Source of the DNA: Dermacentor variabilis
Lineage: Eukaryota; Arthropoda; Arachnida; Ixodida; Ixodidae
Assembly (NCBI RefSeq): GCF_050947875.1
Contig: NW_027460291.1
Span: forward strand, 27,180,662-27,244,661
Length of the DNA stretch: 64,000 bases
Direction of reading: 5' to 3'
The stretch's first letter is position 1, and each line of letters begins with the position of its first letter. The notes beneath the pieces were generated by a model that saw only the letters and a list, made by a program, of their open reading frames with translations, had not been told where the DNA came from and did not search any database. A program made the position numbers and the translations under genes. Positions 23,101-32,866 of the stretch are shown here, one piece after another.

Positions 23101-23888
23101 TGTAAAAAATTCAACAGCAGCATCAATTTCTAACGAGGACATGTCATCCCATGATATACTAGTTAGGGTGCGGAATTTCTCCCAGTCAGCTGTGTCAACC
23201 TTCCACCTAGGAGCCTGTGGTGGATATTCGATATCTTTAGGTGATCTTAGTAGTATGGCGAAGTGGTCACTTCCGTAAGGATTGTTGTTAACTTCCCATT
23301 CAAATTGAGACAGTAGTGACGGGGAAACTAGGCTAAGATCTATTGAAGAATATGTTCTGTTTGCAAGAGAGTAATATGTGTGTTCCTTCTTATTCAACAG
23401 GCACGCACCAGAAGAGAGAAGGAACTGTTCAACAAGTCGTCCTCGCGCATCTATACGAGGGTCGCCCCACAGGTAGTTGTCTGCATTGAAATCGCCAAGA
23501 ACAATATAAGGTTCTGGCAATTCATCTATGAAGGACTGAAATTCATACTTAGTTAATTTGTAATGTGGGGGTATATAGAGCGAGCACACAGTGATAAGTT
23601 TGTTTTGGAGAACAGCACGAACCGCCACTGCTTCAAGGGGCGTTTGTAGCTGCAAACGTTGACACGCTATGCCTTTCTGAATAACAATGGCAACACCGCC
23701 CGATGATGCGACAGCATCATCGCGATCTTTGCGATAAGTTATGTACTGCCGGAGAAAGTTCGTATGTTTTGATTTTAGGTGTGTTTCCTGTAAACACAGC
23801 ACTTTTGGATTGTGTTTGTGTATGAGTTCTTGTACGTCATCAAGGTTCCTAAGAAGACCTCTAACGTTCCATTGAATAATTTGTGTAT
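20173..23888 (-). pseudogene. I-clade ORF2: endonuclease, reverse transcriptase, RNase H (three nonsense codons)
   Basis: ORF2 begins at an ATG now stranded at 30918-30920 and resumes at 23888, because the Gypsy element inserted 8 nt after the A of the ATG. The endonuclease has IIQWNVRGLL, CLQETHLK, VLGDFNADN and YGSDHFAI. The RT has TAPGPDRV, SYRPIALTNCLCK, FRQGRSTTDH, FDMEKAYD, GVPQGGVLS and the catalytic YSVYVDDIQIGF. RNase H has EFYTDASK, TAEAHALLSAV, LFTDSLSVV and HRGIEGNVLADQM. The frame is otherwise continuous for about 1240 codons, with three in-frame stops: TGA at about 23023, TAG near 22951 and TGA at 20380-20382. The last precedes 69 further codons ending at TAG 20173-20175. Confidence 0.92.
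23885..23888. repeat. Target duplication GTAT, left side of the Gypsy element
   Basis: GTAT here and at 30913-30916 flank the LTR element exactly. Removing one copy and the element restores an open reading frame at the start of the I-clade ORF2. Confidence 0.9.
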
Positions 23889-24654
23889 TGTTGTGGTCGC
23901 ACCGCTGGCGCGAGTTGTTGGGAACTCGGCGCTGACGCCCGTTGTTGCACCTGGGTCGCAAGCCCCAACGGTAGCGTTGGCCTGGCGGCCTGGGGTACAA
24001 CTGGAAGCATCCGAAGGTCCCGGCAAAGCATGAGTCGACTGGTAACAACAAAACAACTTGTTTATTCTAACATCGCAAAGAGTTGGCGGTCAGGTTGACC
24101 GAAGTAGAGAGACGGGAGTGCACGTTAATCAACAGAAGAAATCGGAGCCCTCCTTTGGCGTACGGGGGCAGCTGCTTTTATACTCTCGCAGTTGAGGGCA
24201 AGAAGGAACCCCTCTATAGACGAGCACGTGACGGTGCCGCTCGGGAACAATGGGATAAGGTGGCGCAGCGTCGTGTCGGCGCCACTCGGACCCCCCCTTG
24301 CTTCACAGTTGTTGGGAGCTCCTCTCCCCGGCTGCCGCGCTTCGACAAGCGTGGGCACAATGGGAAGAGAAGGAGGAGCAGCCGTCGTGTCGGCGCCGCT
24401 CGGACCCCCTTGCTTCACAGTTGTTGGGAGCTCCTCTCCCCGGCTGCCGCGCTTCGACAAGCGTGGGCACCAATATGCACATACACTCACACACGCACAA
24501 GAAGACACGTGGCATTGGAACATGCCTGGACGCGCTTGGCAGGGAGGCGTAGCGGCAGCGCCGAACGGGCCAAAATGTCTGCCGCTTTGAACGAAGCCCT
24601 GGCGTCTGTTGTATCCTCGCCGGCTTTACCGCGCGTCGTAGGCGAAACGTAACA
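23889..24654 (-). repeat. 3' LTR of the Gypsy element (766 bp)
   Basis: On the element's strand the LTR starts TGTTACGTTTCGCC and ends GACCACAACA, the usual TG...CA. It aligns with the other LTR at 30052-30912 almost throughout. It carries two copies of an internal 112-bp repeat (starts at about 24297 and 24409) where the other LTR has three. Confidence 0.93.
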
Positions 24655-25136
24655 GACCGCCCCGCCGGGGGAAGGAGATCCCGATGGTCAGGGGACTGCA
24701 TCCGCTGTCCGGAGGGATGTCGCTCGATGATGCTCATAACCGAAGTCGGGCGTCCCTCGACGTTTCTTGAGTGCAGCGCACAGAGAAGGCCTCGTTCTCT
24801 CGTTCAGGTTCGCACGGGACACTGCAAAGTGACTTCGGGAGAGTTCACATTTTTGTTCTCGTCCCCGGCAAGCGTTAGAACTACGCTGAAACTCAACCGC
24901 TCAGTCAGCAAGCCCGGCACAACCCTCACTAAGCCCTGCCAGGCTCTTTCCCCTTTTATACCACTGCCTAGTTCCTTACAGTAGTCTAGGAGCACTTAGA
25001 ACGCGTCCACAAATTGGAAAATTGCACTAGAAAGCATATCATCACTTTGAAACACTAAACAAAAGCAATATGTTAAAAAATCCTGCCTCAGGAAGAAAAA
25101 CATCAGTAACAAACAATTTTGAGGCTGATTCCTACG
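24655..25136 (-). other. Gypsy 3' untranslated region before the 3' LTR
   Basis: 482 bp between the polyprotein stop and the 3' LTR. No conserved reading frame is seen. The stretch just upstream of the LTR is C/G-rich (GGCGGGGCGGTC on the element strand); a classic purine-only polypurine tract is not obvious. Confidence 0.6.
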
Positions 25137-28100
25137 TTAGGGGCTTCGACTTAAGCCATCGGCGTTACCGTTGAGACTACCCTTTTTGTAACGCACCTCA
25201 AAGGAATATTGTTGCAAAGCGAGGCTCCAGCGCAGGAGGCGGCCATTTTTGGGAGAGATGGTCTGCAGCCATTGGAGAGGGCAGTGATCCGTCTCAATGA
25301 TAAACCTCGAGCCGGCTAGATAGCATGACAATTTCTGAACGGCCCACACGAGACATGCACACTCTTTCTCGGTGGCGCTATACGCCTGCTCACGACTGGT
25401 CAGCTTACGACTAGCATACAGGACGGGGTGTTCTACTTCTCCATTTTCCCGTTGGCACAGTACAACGCCCATGCCTCGCTCACTAGCATCGCACTGAACA
25501 ACGAACCCTTTTGTATAGTCTGGCGATCGTAGCACCGGCTGGCTTGTTAGGGCACTCTTTAGGGCGCTAAAAGCTCTTTCCTTTGTCTCGTCCCAGACGA
25601 CTGTTTGGGGCTCTGTCTTTCTTAGAGCATCCGTCAGGGGAGCCGCGATATCAGAGTACCTGGGGATGTACCTCTGATAGTAGCCGGCGACACCTAAGAA
25701 CGACCGAATATCGGTCTTCGTGCGCGGTTGCGGGAAGTCTCGCACAGCGGCCACCTTTATTTCAGAGGGGCGGCGACGACCCTGACCAATCACGTGACCG
25801 AGGTAGACAACCTCGGCCTGTGCTAACTGGCACTTGGGAGCCTTGACTGTCAAGCCCGCTTCGCGCAGGCGGGTTAGCACTGCCCGCAAGTGTGCCATAT
25901 GCTCAGACCAGGATGCGGAGAATATCGCTACGTCGTCTAGATACGGTAAAGCGAATTCTTGCTGTCCCCGCAACACTTTATCCATGAGGCTTGAAAAACA
26001 GTATGGCGCGTTCTTCAAACCAAAACTCAACACTTTAGGACGGAATGTTCCCATTGGTGAAATGAACGCCGCATACCTACTAGCCTCTTCTGTAAGTGGA
26101 ACCTGCCAATAACCCCTGACAAGATCTAGGGTGGAAATAAACTGAGCGCTACTAACTTTCTCAAGGCGCTCCTCGATGTTAGGGATCGGATAAATTTGAT
26201 CCTTAGTGATGGAATTAAGCCTGCGGTAGTCGACGCAAGGACGAGGTTCCTTGCCCGGTACCTCAACTAAAATCAAAGGAGAGGTATAATCACTCTCACC
26301 TGCCTCAATAACACCGAGCTGTAGCATTTTCTTTACCTCAGCCTCCATAATATCGCTCTGGCGGGGTGACACCCGGTACGCCTTGGATCGTACTGGCTCT
26401 GGGGAGGTAAGTTCTATGTCATGAGTAAGGACAGAAGTCCTACCAGGCCTCTCAGAGAACAGACCTTGAAACTCTTGTAAGAGCTGGTGTAGTTCGGTTT
26501 TCTGCTCACGCGACAGCGATGCTCCACTGACTAAGTCACTAATGACTTGACCGGTGTCTTCCCTGTTCGTCACTGAGCCTAGTCCCGGAAGCTCGACCGG
26601 AAGCTCTTCAGGAACGTTTACCATCATGCACACCACTGCTTCCCTTTGTCTATAAGGTTTGAGCAGATTACAGTGGTAAACTTGCTGTGCTTTCCGCTTT
26701 CCTGGCAGACTTACCACGTAGTTAACGTCCGACAGTTTCTGAACAATTCGTGCTGGGCCCTCCCACTGCACGTCTAGTTTGTTGTTTAGCGATGTGCGCA
26801 ATATCATGACCTCATCGCCCACCTCGAAACGACGGGCCCTGGCTGTCCGATCATAATAAACCTTGGCCCTCTGCTGGGCCTTTGCCATTGCTTCACCTGA
26901 CAACTCCTGTGCCCTTCTTAAGCATTCGAGGAGCTTAAGCACGTACTTCACCACGACTGGGTCGTCGCCCCTGCCTTCCCACGATTCTCGAAGCATGCGA
27001 AGCGGAGACCGAAGCGAGCGACCGTACACCAGCTCAGCTGGCGAAAACCCCGTAGCTGCATGCAGCGCGGTCCTTAATGCAAACATCACCCCAGGCAGAC
27101 ACAGCTCCCAGTCAGTTTGATGTTCAAAACACAATGTTCTCAACACGCGCTTCATGACGGAGTGGAGCTTCTCAACGGAATTCGACTGTGGGTGGTACAC
27201 TGAGCTGTGTAACAGCTTTACCCCACACCTTTCGAGAAAAGTTGTTGTCAAAGCGCTAGTAAACACTGTGCCCTGATCTGATTGGATTTCCGCAGGAAAA
27301 CCAACTCGCGCAAGTATGGACAGTAGTGCATTGACTATCTCAACTGAGCTGAGTTCTTTAAGCGGCACTGCTTCAGGGAACTTTGTCGCTGGGCAGATCA
27401 CAGTCAAAATGTGTCTGTACCCCGTGGCTGTTACCGGCAGAGGTCCCACTGTATCAATAACGAGCCGTCTAAAAGGCTCCGTAATGATAGGTACCAATCT
27501 CAACGGCGCCCTCGATTTGTCCCCTGGTTTGCCCACCCGCTGACAGGTGTCACATGTCCTCACGAAATGGTCTGCGTCCCGAAAACACCCTGGCCAATAG
27601 TACTCTTGCAAGAGACGGTCCTTAGTTTTCTTAACTCCTAGGTGTCCGGACCACGAACCCCCGTGCGACAAGCGCAACAGATCCTGACGATAGCATTGAG
27701 GCACGATCAGCTGATCGAACTCCACTCCTCTGCGGTCTAGATACTTCCGGTACAGGACTCCACCTCTTTCCACAAAGCGAGCATTTTTCTTGGCGATACC
27801 TTCCTTGACATTGCAGCGCACGTTTTCTAGGCTGCCATCCTTTTTTTGCTCGGCTATCAAAGCCGACCGGCTGACTTTTAGCAACCTATTAAGTCCGTCT
27901 GACGTAGGCGCGATGAGCAAATCTGCAGATAGCTCTTCTAACTTTCCCGCATCGGCAATTTCCTCTCCAGTATCTGGCGCCTTCAACGTTACAGACTCAA
28001 TTTTATTCAGTTCGGGCGTGCTCTGAATATCGGCTTGCTGCGCCTCTGACCCTTTTTCATTGTTTGATAACGTCGGCCCCGCAACTACCGCCTTTGCAGC

Positions 28101-29027
28101 GAGCTCCCGAACCTTCGATCTGGTTAAGGCCTGAACACTAGCCTCACCAAACAAAAGCCCCTTCTCGCGCAGGAGGTGATCGGACCTGTTCGAAAATAGG
28201 TACGGGTACTGGGGGGGCAGCATAGATGACACTGCGGCCTCCGTCTCAAGCGCTCCGAAAGGTCCTTCGATAAGCACCTTTGCTACCGGCAGACACACGC
28301 TATGAGCTTCCACGGCTTGCTTGATCCATGCGCACTCGCCCGTGAACATATGGGGTTCTACGTAAGAGGGGTGAACTACATCCATCGTAGCTGCGGAATC
28401 GCGAAGCACTCGGCACTCTTTCCCGTTTACGAGGAGGTCTCGCATGTAAGGCTCGAGAAGCTTCATGTTCTCGTCAGTGCTGCATAATGACAAAAACACA
28501 ACTTTTGGTGTTGTTTCCGGACATTGCGCCGAAAAGCGACCCGGCTTCTGGCACGTATAACACACGCGCGCTTGCCACATCTCGAACCGCTTTCTGTCCG
28601 GACACTGCGCCGAAAAGTGACCCGGCTTCTGGCACGTGTAACACACGCGCGCTTGCCTCATCTCGAACCGCTTTCTGCGTTCGGCTTCGGCTGCCGCCGT
28701 CTCCTTACGTTTGGTCGGACTGCTTTCACTCGCATCCGCACTACGCGTGTCCCCCTTTGCTCTCATGGGTGTGAACTTTCGCCTCTCAAACTTCGAGCCA
28801 AATTCACCCTTTTGACCGTCCTTAGCTCCGCGAGCCCGACGCGTCACAAACTCCTCGGCTAGCTCAGCGGCTTTAGCCACCGTACAAACGTCTGGCCTAT
28901 CCAAGACCCAGTACCGCACGTTCTCAGGTAACCGACTATAAAACTGTTCCAGCCCGAAGCACTGCAGAACTTTATCGTGGTCACCAAACGCTTTCTCTTC
29001 TTTGAGCCACTCTTGCATGTTTGACAT
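25137..29027 (-). CDS. gag-pol: Gypsy Gag C-terminus, protease, integrase, RT and RNase H (1296 codons)
   Basis: The frame is open for 1296 residues; residue numbers count from 29027. In order: the end of a SCAN-like capsid; knuckle CX2CX4HX4C at 129-142; a near-copy at 156-169 whose His is Arg; protease motif LRDSAAT with Asp 210; integrase zinc site H455, H462, C492, C495; integrase core D525, D584, E619; a chromatin-proximal linker; RT with DYRRLNSI and YLDD near 1030; and RNase H with QCDAS near 1175, TEKE, ETDH and NADGL. The element would make cDNA in particles and integrate it. The listed start is only the first usable codon downstream of a frameshift; in an intact copy the frame would be continuous with the gag ATG at 29707-29709. 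All catalytic residues I can check are present. Confidence 0.92.
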   Translation of the reverse strand: MSNMQEWLKEEKAFGDHDKVLQCFGLEQFYSRLPENVRYWVLDRPDVCTVAKAAELAEEFVTRRARGAKDGQKGEFGSKFERRKFTPMRAKGDTRSADASESSPTKRKETAAAEAERRKRFEMRQARVCYTCQKPGHFSAQCPDRKRFEMWQARVCYTCQKPGRFSAQCPETTPKVVFLSLCSTDENMKLLEPYMRDLLVNGKECRVLRDSAATMDVVHPSYVEPHMFTGECAWIKQAVEAHSVCLPVAKVLIEGPFGALETEAAVSSMLPPQYPYLFSNRSDHLLREKGLLFGEASVQALTRSKVRELAAKAVVAGPTLSNNEKGSEAQQADIQSTPELNKIESVTLKAPDTGEEIADAGKLEELSADLLIAPTSDGLNRLLKVSRSALIAEQKKDGSLENVRCNVKEGIAKKNARFVERGGVLYRKYLDRRGVEFDQLIVPQCYRQDLLRLSHGGSWSGHLGVKKTKDRLLQEYYWPGCFRDADHFVRTCDTCQRVGKPGDKSRAPLRLVPIITEPFRRLVIDTVGPLPVTATGYRHILTVICPATKFPEAVPLKELSSVEIVNALLSILARVGFPAEIQSDQGTVFTSALTTTFLERCGVKLLHSSVYHPQSNSVEKLHSVMKRVLRTLCFEHQTDWELCLPGVMFALRTALHAATGFSPAELVYGRSLRSPLRMLRESWEGRGDDPVVVKYVLKLLECLRRAQELSGEAMAKAQQRAKVYYDRTARARRFEVGDEVMILRTSLNNKLDVQWEGPARIVQKLSDVNYVVSLPGKRKAQQVYHCNLLKPYRQREAVVCMMVNVPEELPVELPGLGSVTNREDTGQVISDLVSGASLSREQKTELHQLLQEFQGLFSERPGRTSVLTHDIELTSPEPVRSKAYRVSPRQSDIMEAEVKKMLQLGVIEAGESDYTSPLILVEVPGKEPRPCVDYRRLNSITKDQIYPIPNIEERLEKVSSAQFISTLDLVRGYWQVPLTEEASRYAAFISPMGTFRPKVLSFGLKNAPYCFSSLMDKVLRGQQEFALPYLDDVAIFSASWSEHMAHLRAVLTRLREAGLTVKAPKCQLAQAEVVYLGHVIGQGRRRPSEIKVAAVRDFPQPRTKTDIRSFLGVAGYYQRYIPRYSDIAAPLTDALRKTEPQTVVWDETKERAFSALKSALTSQPVLRSPDYTKGFVVQCDASERGMGVVLCQRENGEVEHPVLYASRKLTSREQAYSATEKECACLVWAVQKLSCYLAGSRFIIETDHCPLQWLQTISPKNGRLLRWSLALQQYSFEVRYKKGSLNGNADGLSRSP
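28502..28680 (-). repeat. Tandem duplication of the Gag zinc-knuckle segment
   Basis: Two adjacent near-identical segments of about 80 bp each encode RKRFEM-QARVCYTCQKPG-FSAQCP. The second copy has Arg in place of the zinc-binding His and lies immediately before the protease region. Confidence 0.8.
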
Positions 29028-29070
29028 AAGCTTGTAGGCAAACTCTGTATATGACTCATTCTTGCCTTTC

Positions 29071-29709
29071 TCACTTTCCCGAAACTTCCGACGGAACGCC
29101 TCCGCTGACAGCCTGTACTTTTTTTAGCAGACTCGATTTCACTTTGTCGAAATCCTCTGCCTCCTCTCTATTCAAGCGAGCGACTACGTCGGCCGCCTCG
29201 CCGGGTAACAAAGTGAGCAAGCGCTGTGGCCACGTTTCCCGAGAGAACCCCTGCTTCTCGCACGTTCGCTCAAAGTTAACCAGGAACAAACCAATGTCCT
29301 CTCCAAGCTTAAACGGCCGCATCAGGTCAGTCATTTTGAACAATACGCGTTCTCCTGCACCGTGTGCCTGACTTCCATTACGAGCGCGTTCCATCTCTGT
29401 CTCGAGACGCTTCATTTCCAAAGCGTGTTGATGGTCACGCTCTTCTTTTTTTTCTTGTTGCTCTCGCTCTTTCTGTTCTTTACGTTCACGCTCTTCTTTT
29501 TCTTTCTGTTCTTTAATTTCGTGCTCCTGTCTTTTTGCCGTCTCCCTTTCCTCAATGGTCTCAAGGCATTCCGACAGCTCGTCATCCTCAGCTTCTAACT
29601 CAAGAATAGCCTTTAGCAGTTCTGGTTTTCTGAGTTTGTCCGAGACATCCAGACCCAACTCTCTTGCAAGCTCCAACAATTTCGGTTTGCGCAACGACTT
29701 CAAATCCAT
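29071..29709 (-). pseudogene. gag: Gypsy Gag N-terminal part, separated by a one-base frameshift
   Basis: The ATG at 29707-29709 opens a frame with two leucine-rich SAP-like repeats (LRKPKLLELARELGLD, LRKPELLKAILELE). A highly charged coiled coil follows (E/K/R/Q-rich, about residues 45-105), then a capsid-type domain with MRPFKLGEDIGLFLVNFER and WPQRLLTLLPGEAADVV. The frame leaves the capsid at a run of seven A (29119-29125 on the plus strand as T), after which the homologous sequence continues in the frame of the downstream ORF. The reading frames differ by exactly one base. A mutation or sequencing error in the homopolymer is the simplest explanation, because the break lies within the capsid and not at a gag-pol border. 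Confidence 0.87.
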
Positions 29710-30051
29710 GGCTGCTCTGAATGCTGCTTTCTCTACTGCCTAATATTGTCTTGCCGCAAACTAACCCGGCAGCAACGACAACCACATTTACCAGCTCCGT
29801 TTCTGACACTAACAAAAGCCTGGCAAAGCTCAGAAGAAGAAAGTCCCGCACTCACCAAACCTCGCAGCCAAGAATTCAGCGCAGTCGTTCCGCTGCAGGC
29901 AACCAGTCATCACACAGGGCTCGTTGCACTGCTCCCGGATGGTCGTTGAGCTGCTCAGCATACAGTCAACTGCATCTCTTCGCTGCTGGCCTCCGTTGTC
30001 GCGATCTCACCGCTGGCAGACAGTTGTTTGGATCCCACCGATGGCACCGGT
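29710..30051 (-). other. Gypsy leader between 5' LTR and gag
   Basis: 342 bp that should contain the tRNA primer-binding site just downstream of the 5' LTR end at 30052. The sequence there begins ACCGGTGCCATCGGTGGG. I cannot assign the primer tRNA. No conserved frame is seen. Confidence 0.6.
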
Positions 30052-30912
30052 TGTTGTGGTCGCACCGCTGGCGCGAGTTGTTGGGAACTCGGCGCTGACG
30101 CCCGTTGTTGCACCTGGGTCGCAAGCCCCAAGGGTAGCGTTGGCCTGGCGGCCTGGGGTACAACTGGAAGCATCCGAAGGTCCCGGCAAAGCATGAGTCG
30201 ACTGGTAACAACAAAACAACTTGTTTATTCTAACATCGCAAAGAGTTGGCGGTCAGGTTGACCGAAGTAGAGAGACGGGAGTGCACGTTAATCAACAGAA
30301 GAAATCGGAGCCCTCCTTTGGCGTCCGGGGGCAGCTGCTTTTATACTCTCGCAGTTGAGGGCAAGAAGGAACCCCTCTATAGACGAGCACGTGACGGTGG
30401 GATAAGGTGGCGCAGCGTCGTGTCGGCGCCACTCGGACCCCCCTTGCTTCACAGTTGTTGGGAGCTCCTCTCCCCGGCTGCCGCGCTTCGACAAGCGTGG
30501 GCACAATGGGAAGAGAAGGAGGAGCAGCCGTCGTGTCGGCGCCGCTCGGACCCCCTTGCTTCACAGTTGTTGGGAGCTCCTCTCCCCGGCTGCCGCGCTT
30601 CGACAAGCGTGGGCACAATGGGAAGAGAAGGAGGAGCAGCCGTCGTGTCGGCGCCGCTCGGACCCCCTTGCTTCACAGTTGTTGGGAGCTCCTCTCCCCG
30701 GCTGCCGCGCTTCGACAAGCGTGGGCACCAATATGCACATACACTCACTCACGCACATGAAGACACGTGGCATTGGAACATGCCTGGACGCGCTTGGCAG
30801 GGAGGCGTAGCGGCGGCGCCGAACGGGCCAAAATGTCTACCGCTTTGAACGAAGCCCTGGCGTCTGTTGTATCCTCGCCGGCTTTACCGCGCGTCGTAGG
30901 CGAAACGTAACA
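30052..30912 (-). repeat. 5' LTR of the Gypsy element (861 bp)
   Basis: It has the same termini as the 3' LTR. It contains three copies of the 112-bp internal repeat (starts at about 30443, 30555 and 30667). A GCCGCTCGGGAACAA segment found at about 24237 in the 3' LTR is missing. On the element strand the repeats lie upstream of the region expected to be transcribed, so they may act as promoter or enhancer units; this is inference from position. Confidence 0.93.
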
Positions 30913-30916
30913 GTAT
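30913..30916. repeat. Target duplication GTAT, right side of the Gypsy element
   Basis: It matches 23885-23888. The ATG of the interrupted I-clade ORF2 lies just beyond, at 30918-30920. Confidence 0.9.
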
Positions 30917-30964
30917 CCATATTGAAGGTTAATAAGTGCTGTGTGTATGGAAACAGGTGATGCC

Positions 30965-32260
30965 TTAGGTTACAGAGCTCTTTCGAGGCCCTGTAACAGG
31001 GGTTCTGCCCTTTCTGGAGCGTTCGAGTGAGCCTCGCCGCTCGTTAGGCGCTTGGTGCGCCTTGGGAATAGGTGTAGGGTCCATTGCCTCTTGTGAGGCG
31101 CCGGACACGTGCTCTTGCGAGCGAGAAGTTACTAGAGAGGGTCCCGCCTTGGAGGGCAAGACCCCTGCGCCCACCAGCCCGGAGGTCGATGGGGCTCCCC
31201 GAGAGGTTTGGCTGCGCCGGCTGTTGCCAGCGCAGGAAGGGGCCGGGGAGGCCGGGGCAGCCTCGGCTGCGTCGACCTTCGGGGTCGATGATCCCTCATT
31301 CAGGGTTGACGGAGCAGCGCTTGCTGCAACCGCCGCGGGGGCAGATTGCGTACCTGCCGACTCACTGCCTGTGGGTCGGACAGCCGCCGGAGGCCGTTGT
31401 GACGCTGCCCCCTGACGCGCCACTTCGGCATATGTGTTCTTAGGCAGGTATGCGACCCGCCTGCGTGCCTCTTTGAATGATATGTTTTCCTTTACTTTGA
31501 TTGTGACTATGTCTTTCTCTTTTTTCCAGGACGGGCACGACCGCGAGTATGCGGCGTGCTCGCCTTCACAGTTTACACAATGGAGAGTGTTCACGCAAGC
31601 TTCAGAATTATGTTCGTGTGCACTGCACTTCGCACAGGTTTGACGGCCTCGGCAGCTCTGCGAACTGTGGCCGAAGCGTTGGCATTTGAAACATCTAAGC
31701 GGATTTGGCACATATGGCCTAACACGGAGCTTGATGTACCCGGCCTCTACAGACTCGGGCAGAATACTTCAGCCGAAAGTTAATATAAGGTGTTTGGTCT
31801 TGATTTCTTTGCTGTCACGCCTGATCTTAATTCTTTTAACATTGATAACGTTCTGGTCACTGAAGCCCTCCAAGAGTTCATCCTCAGTGAGCTCCAGCAA
31901 GTCATCGTCCGAGACAACACCGCGGCTTGTGTTCATGGTACGGTGCGGGGTTACTGTTACTTGGGTCTCCCCAAATGACACAAGTTTTGGCAGCTTCTCA
32001 TACTGCTTCTGATTTTGGAGTTCCAAAAGGAGATCACCACTTGACATTCTCGACACCTTATATCCTGTACCGAAAACTTCGGTCAAAGACTTGGAAACAA
32101 GGAACGGTGAAATGGATCGCACTAGTTTGTCTGGCTTTTCTGAGTGAATCACGTGGAATCGAGGAAAGTTGTGGACTTGTCGTCCGAAAAATTGAAAGAG
32201 ATCTTCGGTGCGCCCTCGTTTCTGAGGGCGATCAGGGAGTTTGTGGAAAGGAGTTTCCAT
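30965..32260 (-). pseudogene. I-clade ORF1, Gag-like protein with three zinc knuckles (one stop)
   Basis: The ATG at 32258-32260 (METPFHKLPDRPQKRG) was chosen over an upstream non-ATG start. An RNA-binding N-terminal domain (FHVIHSEKPDKLVRSISPFLV ... LLLELQNQKQYEKL) is followed by an in-frame TGA at 31769-31771. The same frame then continues through three tandem knuckles, CFKCQRFGHSSQSC, CAKCSAHEHNSEAC and CVNCEGEHAAYSRSC, to an Ala/Pro/Ser-rich tail ending at 30965. The domain order is that of I-element ORF1, which packages element RNA. The two parts are in one frame, so a single nonsense mutation is the only lesion. Confidence 0.9.
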
Positions 32261-32768
32261 GAAAAAATGTATACATTCGGCAACAGCGCCGACCGCCCAC
32301 CACGGAGCCCAACGAGGGGACGTGGCAGAACTTGCATGCAAGTCTGCACGACGCCACTATAACCAAATATGGTGTACCCAAGGTTGGGTATCCACACAGG
32401 GTTAACCCTTGCCGCCAAGGAGAAAGGAAGTAAATAGAAGAGAGAAGGAGACAGGAAAGGTGGAAAGTAAGGGAAAGACGAAGGTTGTAGAAAGAGAGAG
32501 ACAGGAAAAGGCGACTGCCGATTTCCTCCAGGTGGGTCAGCCTGGAGGTGCCGTCTATGTCAAGCCGAGGCCGAAGAGGTGTGTTGCCTCCGCCGGGGGG
32601 CCTCAAAGGTCCAAAACACCCAGCTTCGGCTCAACCCCCAGGATCCCCTTTTCCCCAGACACGGCTAAGCCGCGCACGGCTACGCGCGGGAGGGTCCAAA
32701 CCTCGTGTGCTCGGGTACGTGGTGTCGCAACACACCAAACGCCTGCTGACGCAGACGCCCCTGCGGGG
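32261..32768 (-). other. 5' leader of the I-clade LINE
   Basis: A GC-rich non-coding leader of about 500 bp between the 15-bp target duplication and the ORF1 ATG. LINEs of this group use an internal promoter near the first bases; I cannot locate it. Short frames on both strands here look fortuitous. Confidence 0.65.
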
Positions 32769-32866
32769 TACCTTCATCGATGACGTAGCCTTCCTCACCA
32801 CTGCCAGAGCCTCTTGACACCGGTCGACCCACAACCGGCGCTGACACCGACCAGGACCCTGTGCTA

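Larger units (their letters stand above)
23889..30912 (-). mobile_element. Gmr1-like Gypsy LTR retrotransposon (integrase before RT), 7.0 kb
   Basis: It is bounded by two LTRs and a 4-bp GTAT duplication. The order on the minus strand is 5' LTR (30052-30912), 342-bp leader, gag-protease-integrase-RT-RNase H polyprotein, 482-bp 3' untranslated stretch, and 3' LTR. Integrase upstream of RT is opposite to standard Ty3/Gypsy elements and is the known signature of the Gmr1-like lineage. I see no env gene. It is inserted at the start codon region of the I-clade ORF2, so it is the innermost and youngest layer of this nest. Confidence 0.93.
19820..32768 (-). mobile_element. I-clade LINE with RNase H, nested in LINE D and hosting a Gypsy element
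   Basis: A 15-bp target duplication, TACCTTCATCGATGA, lies at 19805-19819 and 32769-32783. LINE E has the same sequence once (38432-38446), giving the empty site. Without the Gypsy insertion the element is about 5.9 kb: GC-rich 5' leader (about 32261-32768), ORF1, ORF2, and a 3' UTR ending in repeated ATC. ORF1 with three zinc knuckles plus ORF2 with endonuclease, RT and RNase H is the I-group architecture. Damage is limited to a few nonsense codons, so it is a comparatively young insertion. Confidence 0.92.

Noticed and set aside
24083..24652. Overlapping ORFs on both strands within the LTRs (also 30246-30848)
   Set aside because: They lie wholly inside the LTRs and their 112-bp repeats; the same text appears in several frames. 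Not genes.
29071..29130. Programmed ribosomal frameshift between gag and pol
   Set aside because: The shift falls within the capsid, while the knuckles, protease and the rest are in one frame. A one-base lesion is simpler.
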